A DNA stretch of 64,000 nt, from positions 248,001-312,000 of the forward strand of contig NZ_MRYI01000005.1 of the NCBI RefSeq assembly GCF_002260525.1. Reading direction: 5' to 3'. This document shows positions 56,093 to 64,000 of the stretch, piece after piece. This DNA comes from Hahella sp. CCB-MM4 (GTDB lineage Bacteria; Pseudomonadota; Gammaproteobacteria; Pseudomonadales; Oleiphilaceae). Numbering within the stretch: the first letter of the stretch is position 1; the number at the start of each line of letters is the position of its first letter. Position numbers and translations under genes: made by a program. The notes under the pieces were generated by a model, which was not told the origin of the DNA, made no database searches, and saw nothing but the letters and a program-made list of their open reading frames with translations.

Positions 56093-57520
56093 TTATTTTT
56101 TCTTTTTGGCTTGTGGGTTTGGCAGATCGGTGATGGTACCGGCTGCCAGTTCACCGGCCAGGCCAACGGTTTCGTGCAACGTTGGGTGCGCATGAATGGT
56201 CAGGGCCAGATCTTCCACATCGGCACCGAATTCAATTGCCAGACTCAGTTCACCTAACAGTTCACCCGCATTGATGCCCACGATACCAGCGCCCAACAGA
56301 GTTCCGTCCGGTTTGTGGATAAGTTTGGTTTTCCCTTCGCTGCGATCTGCACCGATGGCGCGTCCTGACGCTGACCAGGGGAATACCGCTGTCTTGAATT
56401 CAATACCGGCTTCTTTCGCTTCTTTTTCCGTCATACCTGTCCAGGCAATTTCCGGGTTGGTATAGGCGATAGAAGGAATGACACGGGGTTCGAAGGAAGC
56501 TTTATGTCCGGCAATGACTTCTGCCGCTACATGACCCTGGTGAGTGGCTTTGTGGGCCAGCATCGGGTTGCCTTCGATATCACCGATAGAATAGATATGC
56601 GGCACGTTGGTGCGCATCTGCTTGTCAGCCGGAATAAATCCACGCTCATCCACATAGATACCGGCATTTTCTGCACCGATTTTCTTGCCGTTGGGAGAGC
56701 GTCCTACGGCGACCAGGATGGCGTCATAAGTTTGCTTTCTGTCAGGTGCGTTTTTACCTTCAAAGCTGACTTCCAGACCGGCTTTTTTGGCTTCCACTGC
56801 AGTCACCTTGGTGGACAGCATGACGTTAAAGCGGTCTTTATTGAAACGGGAATATACCGTGATCAGATCTTTGTCAGCCGCAGGAACCAGCTGGTCGGCA
56901 AATTCCACGACAGACACTTCACTGCCCAGTGCTTCATAGACGGTACCCATTTCCAGGCCAATAATGCCGCCACCGATAACCAGCAGTCGTTTGGGGACTT
57001 CCTTGAGTTCCAGCGCGGAAGTGGAATCCAGAACCCGAGGGTCGTCATGAGGAATGAACGGCAATTTCACGCTTTGTGAACCTGCGGCGATGATGCAGTG
57101 ATCGAAGGTGACTTCGGTTTGCTTGCCGTCATTATCCACAGTAATTTTGTTGGGGCCTGCAAAGGTGCCGTAGCCCTGGATAACGTTGACCTTACGGCCT
57201 TTGGCCATGCCACCGACGCCCTGGGTCAGTTTCTTGACCGTGTTGTCCTTGAATGCGCGGACCTTGTCCAGATCGATGGAAGGTTTGCCATAAGTGACAC
57301 CGATAGAACTGGAGGCGTGCGCCTCTTCAATGACGGCGGCAACGTGCAACAAGGCTTTTGAAGGGATACATCCGACGTTCAGACAAACGCCTCCGAGGCT
57401 CGGGTAGCGTTCAATCAGAGTGACTTCCAGGCCCATATCGGCTGCGCGGAAAGCGGCGGAATAACCTCCGGGGCCACTGCCTAAAACTACCACCTGGGAG
57501 TGTGTTGTTTGCCCTGCCAT
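56093..57520 (-). CDS. lpd: dihydrolipoyl dehydrogenase
   Basis: 475 residues, the flavoprotein E3 of 2-oxo acid dehydrogenase and glycine cleavage complexes. The FAD loop is GSGPGGYSAAFRAAD (~13-27), the redox disulfide GGVCLNVGCIPSKAL (~43-57), the NAD motif GGGIIGLEMG and the C-terminal HAHPTLHET catalytic His. It is transcribed alone, not beside aceEF or sucAB, and ends with a lysine run (PQAKKKK). Confidence 0.97.
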   Translation of the reverse strand: MAGQTTHSQVVVLGSGPGGYSAAFRAADMGLEVTLIERYPSLGGVCLNVGCIPSKALLHVAAVIEEAHASSSIGVTYGKPSIDLDKVRAFKDNTVKKLTQGVGGMAKGRKVNVIQGYGTFAGPNKITVDNDGKQTEVTFDHCIIAAGSQSVKLPFIPHDDPRVLDSTSALELKEVPKRLLVIGGGIIGLEMGTVYEALGSEVSVVEFADQLVPAADKDLITVYSRFNKDRFNVMLSTKVTAVEAKKAGLEVSFEGKNAPDRKQTYDAILVAVGRSPNGKKIGAENAGIYVDERGFIPADKQMRTNVPHIYSIGDIEGNPMLAHKATHQGHVAAEVIAGHKASFEPRVIPSIAYTNPEIAWTGMTEKEAKEAGIEFKTAVFPWSASGRAIGADRSEGKTKLIHKPDGTLLGAGIVGINAGELLGELSLAIEFGADVEDLALTIHAHPTLHETVGLAGELAAGTITDLPNPQAKKKK

Positions 57521-57718
57521 AAGTACTCCTTAATTGTGTGCTGTCAAAATTGGGGAAAACATAGGGAAATGCGCGGAAATGAAGGTCATCCGTCGCATGC
57601 AAAATCGTGTCAAAGGGTAGAACGCTAATCCTATCATCGTTGAGGGTCAATAGGATGTTGGTCGAGGCTGATGGTAAACGGGTGTCATTTAGACGCAAAT
57701 CGCCGATTTTTTCGGAAA

Positions 57719-57837
57719 TTACTCATGATTCAAAAGCTATTCACAGTTCAGAAACGACACGCGATTCGCAAGTTTCTTTATTCACGGTTCACAAGTTACT
57801 TTACGCACAGTTCTCAAGCTACCAATTCACAAGCTAC
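57719..57837 (-). repeat. degenerate tandem repeat after the YjbR gene
   Basis: About six imperfect copies of 15-23 bases follow the stop of the minus-strand yjbR gene. The copies share GTA(G/A)CTTGTGAA on the minus strand. The first (57823-57837) overlaps the stop codon TAG at 57834-57836. They fill much of the 313-base gap to lpd, which otherwise holds nothing recognised. Confidence 0.6.
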
Positions 57838-58217
57838 TCACGATAAAGAACTGTGGCTCCATAACGTAATTCCAGAGCGTTGCGTTTGGCTTTCGTCAGG
57901 CTGCGAACCACCAGTGAGTAGGAGTGATCGATCATGCGCTCGATTTCACCGATGGGGATAGTGCCGTCCAGGATGATCGTGTTCCAGTGTTTTTTATTCA
58001 TGTGGTAACCCGGAATGACAGCTGGAAATATATCCCGCAAGGCAAGCGCCTGTTCCGGGTGACATTTGAGATTCATCTGAGCGGTTTCACCACTCTGGCT
58101 CAAGGTGGCGAACATCTTGTCCTCCACTTTGAACACCAAAACGTCGGGGCCAAAGGGAAAATCTTCGATAGCGGATGGCTTATTCAACAGATATTGTCTG
58201 GCAGAGTTGAAGTCCAT
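57834..58217 (-). CDS. MmcQ/YjbR-family protein
   Basis: 127 residues with the CyaY-like fold of the YjbR family: residues 1-20 include YLLNKPSAIEDFPFGPDV, then VFKVEDKMFATL, LKCHPEQALALRDIF, GYHMNKKHWNTIILDG and DHSYSLVVRSL. Some members bind DNA; function uncertain. No signal peptide. Confidence 0.9.
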   Translation of the reverse strand: MDFNSARQYLLNKPSAIEDFPFGPDVLVFKVEDKMFATLSQSGETAQMNLKCHPEQALALRDIFPAVIPGYHMNKKHWNTIILDGTIPIGEIERMIDHSYSLVVRSLTKAKRNALELRYGATVLYRE

Positions 58218-58325
58218 GCCTGAAATTTCCTTTTTCTGAGTGCCAGCAATGTCATCTAAATGAAATCGGCAAATTAACGAAAAACCTGTGTGTTCCAGCG
58301 ACAGTCACGGATGTCAGGGCATGGG

Positions 58326-60101
58326 TTAGTTTCCACGGCCTGCCTGCTGATCCATGGCAGTGGCCAGAATCCCGGTGAGTGACCTGACCAGAGCCTTATA
58401 ATCCGCATGCAGGATGGGGATATCAGAAGCGCTGTCCACCTGATAGATCAGACAGAACAGACCAATTTTCTTTCCTTGCCTGTTTTCAAGAGGGAATGTG
58501 GCGGCTTGCAGGCGATCAGCTCCCAGGTGATTAAGCAGGGATTCATGGGTTCCGGTGGTCGATACCCGTTCATAGTTGATCTCCAGAATTCGATCTTCGT
58601 CTTCATGGAAGGCCTTCACCAGTTCCAAATCCCGGTCATTCACACCCAGGCGGGGAAAGCTGTGATTGGACTTACAACCCTGCTGTGTGTAGAAACAGTG
58701 TGGGATCAACTGATCCGCGTTTTCATCCAGGACATAGAGTAATGCACCGTCGGCCTGGCTGATGGAGATGATCTCGCCGGTCATTTGCTCCAGCAACCGC
58801 GGATGATTTTCCTCCTGGGATAACGTTTTGATCAGACGAACCAGTTGTTGAATCATCATGCGCATGAATTCTGTGACCGAGGCCAACGTCTGGATATCGC
58901 GTATGGACGAAGTAACGTTCACTTTCTGGTCGAAATTCATTTTATGTAATGGCTGGGTCTGTTCAGACAGCTGTCGTAACGGACGCGCCATCTGGTTGGC
59001 GATAAACAAAGCCGCAGGGATGGCCAGCAATACGATGGCAATGGAAATCAGCATGGACTGGTTGCGAATGGTGTAAGCGGTTTGCAGGAGTTCGTGCTCC
59101 GGCGCCAATATCAGCAGATGTGCCGTAAAACCAACCAGCGTAATCGGGCGATTGACTCCGATCCATCGCTGGCCTCCGGAATCAAAAAAGAAGTTTGAAT
59201 TATTGGGTTTGGGAGATTGCTGGAAGAAATCACTGATGACCTGATTGTTGAGATCTGACAGCTTCAGGATGCTGAGATTGTCCGGGCCGGATTCCACCAC
59301 GATATTGTCAGGATTCAGGCTGGCAACGACTTCCTCATCGTTTGTGTAGATCAGCATTTGTGATGAGGGGCTGACCTTATTTTTAATCAGGGTGTTGGAC
59401 AGTGATTCCAATGTGATATCCGCGGCAAAAACATTGCCGGTGTCCTTATCCTGGTTAACGACGGTAACCCCCACTTTACCGATGAAGTAATACAGGTATG
59501 GTGAAGTGGTTGTGACATCCTGAGAATACACCGCCAGCCGATACCAGGGGCGGATGGTGGGATTGTAGCTGGTGAAGCCCATATCTTTCTCACCCAGCAG
59601 GGCCAGCGACGCATCATAGTAAAGGCGTGAAAATACCGGTTGGCCGTCGACCCGCTCGATATTGTCCACCACATAAGCTGCCGTCTCGGGAGCGCCGAAG
59701 CGCTTTAGCATGTAGTCGCTGTCCAGCCGCCGGATAATAAAAAACTCCGTATCGCTGTAACCGACCTCCAGCGAGGTGACCTCCGGTTGGGCCTCCATAA
59801 CGGATACCAGAATGGGCAGCCGCTTTAACCGGTTCTCCATATCCTGGTCCCGCATGATGGGGGATTGGCTCAATAACCGCACGGTGGTGGAGACCGGGTT
59901 ATAACTGAAATAGAAACTGTTGTTGATTTCCCGCGCGATCTGATCGAACAGTTCCTTAGAGGAACTCAGGAAAATATCACTGGTTTTTTGGTGGTGGAAC
60001 CAACCCAGAACGGCACCAAATATCAGCAGGAGGGCGACAAACACCATCGCCAACTGAACCTGAATGGAGAAACGGCGGGATTTTGTTTTTGAAGGATCCA
60101 C
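58326..60101 (-). CDS. Cache-HAMP-GAF sensor protein without output domain
   Basis: 591 residues. Membrane helix 1 (~17-35), a large periplasmic double-Cache domain (~40-340, with NPTIRPWYRLAV and DKDTGNVFAADITL), helix 2 (~347-368), HAMP (~369-420, MARPLRQLSE) and a cytoplasmic GAF domain (~440-585, SISQADGALLYVLDENADQL). No histidine-kinase, GGDEF, EAL, HD-GYP, cyclase or methyl-accepting domain follows, and the protein ends cleanly. It may signal through a partner or act as a receptor fragment. GTG start with AAGG eight bases upstream. Confidence 0.82.
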   Translation of the reverse strand: MDPSKTKSRRFSIQVQLAMVFVALLLIFGAVLGWFHHQKTSDIFLSSSKELFDQIAREINNSFYFSYNPVSTTVRLLSQSPIMRDQDMENRLKRLPILVSVMEAQPEVTSLEVGYSDTEFFIIRRLDSDYMLKRFGAPETAAYVVDNIERVDGQPVFSRLYYDASLALLGEKDMGFTSYNPTIRPWYRLAVYSQDVTTTSPYLYYFIGKVGVTVVNQDKDTGNVFAADITLESLSNTLIKNKVSPSSQMLIYTNDEEVVASLNPDNIVVESGPDNLSILKLSDLNNQVISDFFQQSPKPNNSNFFFDSGGQRWIGVNRPITLVGFTAHLLILAPEHELLQTAYTIRNQSMLISIAIVLLAIPAALFIANQMARPLRQLSEQTQPLHKMNFDQKVNVTSSIRDIQTLASVTEFMRMMIQQLVRLIKTLSQEENHPRLLEQMTGEIISISQADGALLYVLDENADQLIPHCFYTQQGCKSNHSFPRLGVNDRDLELVKAFHEDEDRILEINYERVSTTGTHESLLNHLGADRLQAATFPLENRQGKKIGLFCLIYQVDSASDIPILHADYKALVRSLTGILATAMDQQAGRGN

Positions 60102-60306
60102 TAAAGTACCTTATTGCCTTTTATTCGGGCAGACTTTCCATACAGTGTAGTTCTAATTCCGAAGCCGGGACGCCGTTTTACAGGCTCCTTATAATGATTA
60201 TATCCGGCATTCCATTCGGTATGTTATTGATAATCTGACATTATCAGATCTGTGCCTGATTATAACGGGACTCTGAAAACGGAGTAACCCCGGTTCGTTT
60301 CCCTTT

Positions 60307-60358
60307 CGTTGATTCATTCCACACGTTAATTTATTCCACAATGGGTTGATTCAGTCCG
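60307..60358 (-). repeat. 3'-end echo repeat at cobB
   Basis: Minus strand: CGGACTGAATCAACCCA (60342-60358, containing the cobB stop TGA), TTGTGGAATAAATTAACG (60324-60341) and TGTGGAATGAATCAACG (60307-60323). Confidence 0.75.
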
Positions 60359-61040
60359 TAGTATCATCATGCAAATGCGCAGCCCATATGGGGACGCCTT
60401 CACAAGCCGTCTTGCGGATAATATGAGCCCCGCTGACACTCAAGTCCTCACTGGGATCAATGACGGTTACCGGCACCCCTGGGGGGACATCATGAATCAA
60501 TGCCGCTGCGGGATATACCTGCAGGGACGTACCGACGATCAGAAAATGATCTGCCTGTCGGCAGATTTCTGCGGCACGCTCCATTTCCGGCACCATTTCA
60601 CCAAACCACACCACGTGAGGCCTCAATTGGCTGCCCTCTTCGCAGGTATCGCCCATTTGAATATTCCGGCCTTCCAATGGGTATATCAAATCAGGGTTTG
60701 AGGTACTGCGCGCCTTATTTATCTCTCCGTGCAGGTGAAGCACAGAGTTGGAGCCGGCTCGTTCATGCAGGTCATCAATATTCTGGGTAATGACAGATAC
60801 TTTGAAGTTCTGTTCCAGAGCTGCCAGAGCCCTGTGGGCCAGATTCGGTTGTGCCTGACAGGCCTGCTGACGACGGGCATTGTAGAAGTCCAGCACCAGT
60901 GCCGGATTGGCTTGCCATCCATCCGGGGAAGCCAGATCGTAAACACTGTATTGCTGCCAGAGACCGCCGACATCGCGAAAAGTCGGCAAACCGCTTTCGG
61001 CACTGATTCCTGATCCTGAGAGGATAACGATATGCTGCAT
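60351..61040 (-). CDS. cobB: Sir2-family NAD-dependent protein deacylase
   Basis: 229 residues from ATG 61040; a TTG at 61058 is an alternative. The NAD motifs GSGISAESGLPTFRD and TQNIDDLHERAG, the catalytic His in HLHGE, RPHVVWFGE and GTSLQVYPAA are clear. The FYNARR segment has the Tyr and Arg of class III (desuccinylase-type) sirtuins. The usual four zinc Cys are missing: only DTCEEGSQLRP keeps one. Same-strand neighbour of the Cache protein. Confidence 0.93.
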   Translation of the reverse strand: MQHIVILSGSGISAESGLPTFRDVGGLWQQYSVYDLASPDGWQANPALVLDFYNARRQQACQAQPNLAHRALAALEQNFKVSVITQNIDDLHERAGSNSVLHLHGEINKARSTSNPDLIYPLEGRNIQMGDTCEEGSQLRPHVVWFGEMVPEMERAAEICRQADHFLIVGTSLQVYPAAALIHDVPPGVPVTVIDPSEDLSVSGAHIIRKTACEGVPIWAAHLHDDTTD

Positions 61041-61135
61041 TGAGGTGTTTATTTCCAAAACTTATGGTTCAGCATTGTTTTACAGGACCATTTCCGGGTG
61101 ATCAATCTTTTCGTGACCAGCAGGAAAAGGCTAGC

Positions 61136-61274
61136 GGCTCTTAATAAATCTTAAGGCTCTTCGATAATAAGCGTTAACGACTTCCCGATAACAAACGTTA
61201 AAGGTTCTCCGATAATGGACGTTAGCGACCTTTCGATAATCGAAGCTAAAGGCTCTCCGAAATTAGCACCGAAA
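61136..61274 (+). repeat. 24-bp degenerate tandem repeat
   Basis: Five 24-base units start at 61155, 61179, 61203, 61227 and 61251, with a shorter sixth (61136-61154). The consensus is near GRCTCTCCGATAATRRACGT followed by TARM. They sit between the divergent cobB and the gene at 61389. The 24-base period would keep a frame, but a stop before the array and no start codon argue against a gene. Confidence 0.75.
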
Positions 61275-61388
61275 GGCCGTGATCTTGGTCAACTTCTATG
61301 AATTAATGACCGGAAGCCACTTTTCCCGGATAGCCATAATCGCTAATCTGGTCTGCCAGATAGTGCCCACCGTATTTCAGAGCAATTT

Positions 61389-62156
61389 ATGTTTCCAGAT
61401 TCCCATATACGTAACGTTATTAATTCCACCCTGGCCTCCACTACCCGCTTCTGGCGTGGAACCTCTGGAAGTCGAAAGACCCGCCAGCCGGCACAATTGC
61501 CCGTGTTGTATGACCGTGAAGGGTGTCCCAAATGCCGTCTGGTCCGTGAGGCACTGACCGAACTGAATCTGGATGTCATGATTTACCCCTGCCCGGAAGG
61601 TGGTAGCCGTTTTTTCACTCCCCTGGAAGCGGTATCCGGAAATACTCAAGTGCCTTATCTGGTGGATGCCAATACCGACACCGAACTGGGTGGTGCCCAG
61701 GAGATTATTGAATACCTGTTTCAGGAATATCGCGGTACCCAGCCTCCCAAGGAGATCTCTGAAACCGCTTTTAATCTGGTGAGTTCTCATCTGACTACAT
61801 GGGTGCGTGGTAATAAGGGGACTCGGGCGAAGGCTTCGGTGGCTCCAGAGAAACCGCTGGTGCTGTACAGCTTTGAGTCCAGTCCGTTCTCCCGACCGGT
61901 ACGGGAGCGCTTATGTGAATTGGAGATTCCCTATCAGTTGGTTAATCTAAGCAAGCAGCAATGGGCGGATATGGGGCCTGCCGTTCATCGGCTTCACCTG
62001 GGGAAATATCGACCGCTACCGGGCTCCAAGCGTGAGCACTTTCTGCAGCAGCATGGTGAGGTGCAGGTGCCCTATCTGGTGGATCCGAATCATCAGACAG
62101 CTATGTTCGAGTCTGCCAGAATTCTTCGCTATCTGGATGACTATTACGCAAAGTGA
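61389..62156 (+). CDS. tandem thioredoxin-fold (GST N-terminal-like) protein
   Basis: 255 residues with two glutathione-S-transferase N-terminal-type domains. The first (~38-120, LPVLYDREGCPKCRLVREAL, CPKC active site) ends NTQVPYLVDANTDTELGG. The second (~160-252, LVLYSFESSPFSRPVRERL) ends EVQVPYLVDPNHQTAMFESA. Both have the cis-Pro QVPYLVD turn, so the gene probably arose by internal duplication. The first keeps CxxC, the second has SPFS. Probable glutathione- or glutaredoxin-like redox role. Confidence 0.85.
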   Translation: MFPDSHIRNVINSTLASTTRFWRGTSGSRKTRQPAQLPVLYDREGCPKCRLVREALTELNLDVMIYPCPEGGSRFFTPLEAVSGNTQVPYLVDANTDTELGGAQEIIEYLFQEYRGTQPPKEISETAFNLVSSHLTTWVRGNKGTRAKASVAPEKPLVLYSFESSPFSRPVRERLCELEIPYQLVNLSKQQWADMGPAVHRLHLGKYRPLPGSKREHFLQQHGEVQVPYLVDPNHQTAMFESARILRYLDDYYAK

Positions 62157-62268
62157 TCTCAATGCAGGCATAGTGCATATAAAAGAATAGGGATATACAT
62201 TTGAGGGCGAGTACCGTCCCGGATTCACTGCGAGAGTGACCGGGGCAGGGCTCCACAGGAGGTTTAAT

Positions 62269-63687
62269 ATGCCAGGTTCCAGTTCAGACTCTGCCAGCTC
62301 CGAAGCGGAGCAGTTCAGAATAGAAAAAGACAGCATGGGGGAAGTAAACGTTCCGGAATGGGCTCAGTATGGTGCTCAGACCCAGCGTGCTGTGGAAAAC
62401 TTCAAAATCAGTTCCCTGACCATGCCGGCACAATTTATCAGGGCATTGGCCATGATCAAGCTGGCAGCCGCGCAGGCTAACAGTGAGTTGGAGCTGCTTG
62501 ATGACGTCCGGGCCGAAGCGATTCAAAAAGCTGCTCAATCCATTGTGGAAGGTCTGCCGCTGCAACAATTCCCGGTCGATATCTTCCAGACCGGATCCGG
62601 CACCAGTACCAATATGAACATGAATGAGGTGATCGCCTGTCGTGCTCAGGTGCTGTGCCCGGACCGCATACACCCTAACGATCATGTCAATATGGGACAA
62701 AGCAGTAACGATGTTATTCCTACGGCTATCCATGTCAGTGCGGCAATGGCGTTAGACCAGGAATTGATTCCCGCCATTGATGAACTTATCGATACGATTG
62801 AGGAAAAGGCCAAGAACTACACCGAGGTGGTAAAGACCGGCAGGACTCACCTCATGGACGCCATGCCGTTGACCTTTTCCCAGGAAATGGGAGCCTGGGC
62901 GCAGCAACTGCGAAATGCCAAGGAAGGAATTCACCATGCACAGCGGCAGGTGGAGGCATTGGCCCAGGGAGGTACAGCGATTGGTACCGGGATCAATGCA
63001 CATCCGGATTTTGCAGAGATATTTGCCCGATACCTCAGTGAACAGGCCCAGATAACCTTCCGTCCCAGTGATGATTTCTTTGCCAGTATTGCCGGACAGG
63101 AGGCCGCCGTGAGCCTGTCAGGTCAGTTGAAGACGCTGGCGTGTGCCATGATGAAAATCAGTAATGATCTGCGCTGGATGAATTCCGGGCCGTTGGCCGG
63201 TCTGGGCGAAATTGAATTACGTGCGCTGCAGCCGGGCTCCTCGATTATGCCGGGCAAGGTGAATCCGGTGATTCCCGAAGCGGTGGCCATGGCTTGTGCT
63301 CAGGTGATCGGTAATGACGCGACGGTAACCCTGGCGGGACAATCGGGCAATTTTCAGTTAAATGTGATGCTCCCGGTGATTGCCTATAACCTGTTACAAA
63401 GTATTGAGCTGTTGGCTAACAGTGCGAAGTCACTGGCGCACAAGGCCATTGCCAGCTTTTCAGTAAAACCGGAAGTACTGGAAAGAGCCTTGGCGATGAA
63501 CCCCATTCTGGTCACGGCTTTGAACTCGGTGGTGGGCTACGCGAAAGCCGCCGAGATTGCCAAGCAGGCCTACCAGCAGCAGCGTCCTATCCTGGAGGTT
63601 GCTGAAGAGGAAACCGATATCAGCAGGGAACGATTACAGGAATTGTTGGATCCGAGAGCGTTAACCAAGGGGGGAATTCCCGGCTGA
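62269..63687 (+). CDS. fumC: class II fumarate hydratase
   Basis: 472 residues from ATG 62269 with AGGAGG upstream (62236 would add 11 residues). It hydrates fumarate to malate in the TCA cycle without an iron-sulfur cluster. Signatures are TGSGTSTNMNMNEV, GQSSNDVIPTA, KTGRTHLMDAMP and the fumarase loop GSSIMPGKVNPVIPE (catalytic Ser). FumC is the heat-stable, oxygen-resistant isozyme in many bacteria. Confidence 0.96.
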   Translation: MPGSSSDSASSEAEQFRIEKDSMGEVNVPEWAQYGAQTQRAVENFKISSLTMPAQFIRALAMIKLAAAQANSELELLDDVRAEAIQKAAQSIVEGLPLQQFPVDIFQTGSGTSTNMNMNEVIACRAQVLCPDRIHPNDHVNMGQSSNDVIPTAIHVSAAMALDQELIPAIDELIDTIEEKAKNYTEVVKTGRTHLMDAMPLTFSQEMGAWAQQLRNAKEGIHHAQRQVEALAQGGTAIGTGINAHPDFAEIFARYLSEQAQITFRPSDDFFASIAGQEAAVSLSGQLKTLACAMMKISNDLRWMNSGPLAGLGEIELRALQPGSSIMPGKVNPVIPEAVAMACAQVIGNDATVTLAGQSGNFQLNVMLPVIAYNLLQSIELLANSAKSLAHKAIASFSVKPEVLERALAMNPILVTALNSVVGYAKAAEIAKQAYQQQRPILEVAEEETDISRERLQELLDPRALTKGGIPG

Positions 63688-63780
63688 ACCACCTATAATG
63701 TCAACATATTCTAAAAAGCTTGTGAATAATCAGGGCGTTGCTGACAATAAACAGCATTGGGACCCAGGGAAAATTTTGTC

Positions 63781-64000
63781 ATGAATACTACTCAATCGAC
63801 ATTTCAACACATTGGCAGACCGGAGAATCACCGCTTCAGAAAGCTGTCTATCTTGCCGGCAATAGCGCTATTGGCGTTTGTTCAGGGATGTGCCACCAAT
63901 CAGGGCGGTTCAGATACCAAGACCACGTCAGATGGGGATTATGGAATGTCTGTGGCAACCACCAATACGGTTGCTTCGACCCCGTCCGGAACGTCCGGGA
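63781..64000 (+). CDS. lipoprotein (3' end outside the window)
   Basis: A frame opens with ATG at 63781 and runs to the window edge. After ~20 hydrophilic residues comes a hydrophobic stretch (LSILPAIALLAFVQGC) with lipobox VQGC, then a Gly/Ser/Thr-rich linker (TNQGGSDTKTTSDGDY). It is a probable outer-membrane lipoprotein, but the mature domain is cut off, so no family can be named. Confidence 0.7.
   Translation, partial: MNTTQSTFQHIGRPENHRFRKLSILPAIALLAFVQGCATNQGGSDTKTTSDGDYGMSVATTNTVASTPSGTSG

Noticed and set aside
57607-57961. Plus-strand frames of 79-96 codons
   Set aside because: They run through the degenerate repeats and into the yjbR coding region antisense; no ribosome site.
61136-61274. 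CRISPR array
   Set aside because: Units are adjacent 24-mers with drift throughout, with no constant repeat and variable spacer, and no cas genes.

Overview
The window is a chromosomal segment of a free-living gammaproteobacterium, most likely a marine member of the Pseudomonadales/Oceanospirillales. The evidence is gene content and order: glyQ-glyS-gmhB, an lpxL-type acyltransferase, trkH-trkA-rsmB-fmt-def, then lysM-dprA-tsaC-hemF-aroE, prlC-yheV and a coxB-coxA-ctaG-coxC-SURF1-ctaA-ctaB respiratory cluster. From memory this follows the layout close to the replication origin in Pseudomonas. Several perfect DnaA boxes in the first 7 kb fit that position, although dnaA itself is not in the window. 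No prophage, insertion sequence, CRISPR array or rRNA operon was seen. There is one tRNA gene, tRNA-Pro(CGG).

Layout. 0-5 kb: end of a DJ-1/PfpI gene, a ribbon-helix-helix protein, a very large MscK-type mechanosensitive channel, then a tandem array of tRNA-Pro 3'-end fragments ending in the intact tRNA. 5-10 kb: gmhB, glyS, glyQ (minus strand) and an LpxL-like acyltransferase. 10-25.5 kb: a large lipoprotein, an alpha/beta hydrolase behind a CRP-type site, the K+ uptake and translation-initiation block (trkH, trkA, rsmB, fmt, def; minus) and, divergently, lysM, dprA, tsaC, hemF, aroE and a MotAB/PomAB stator pair. 25.6-32 kb: a small PA4642-family protein, hsp20, a gamma-carbonic anhydrase-like protein, prlC-yheV, an unknown protein and a MATE exporter. 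32-40.6 kb: the cytochrome c oxidase operon with its assembly factors and heme A synthesis. 40.8-50 kb: accessory genes (serine hydrolase, small unknown proteins, SMP-30-like lactonase, a lipoprotein, a DUF4124-HExxH protein, a membrane protein, an M14-type deacylase). 50-64 kb: photolyase, a BaeSR-like two-component system with a Spy-like chaperone gene, glutathionyl-hydroquinone reductase, lpd, a YjbR protein, a Cache-HAMP-GAF protein, a sirtuin, a double thioredoxin-fold protein, fumC and the start of a lipoprotein.

The most unusual signal is non-coding. At tRNA-Pro and after several protein genes (motB, cobB, yjbR, the HExxH protein, SURF1, and between the serine hydrolase and its neighbour) short degenerate tandem repeats begin at, or include, the 3' end of the gene, stop codon included, and continue for two to six copies. 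The tRNA case resembles the rtT repeats known behind E. coli tyrT. The protein-gene cases look like the same kind of 3'-end 'echo' and are not explained by any feature type I know.
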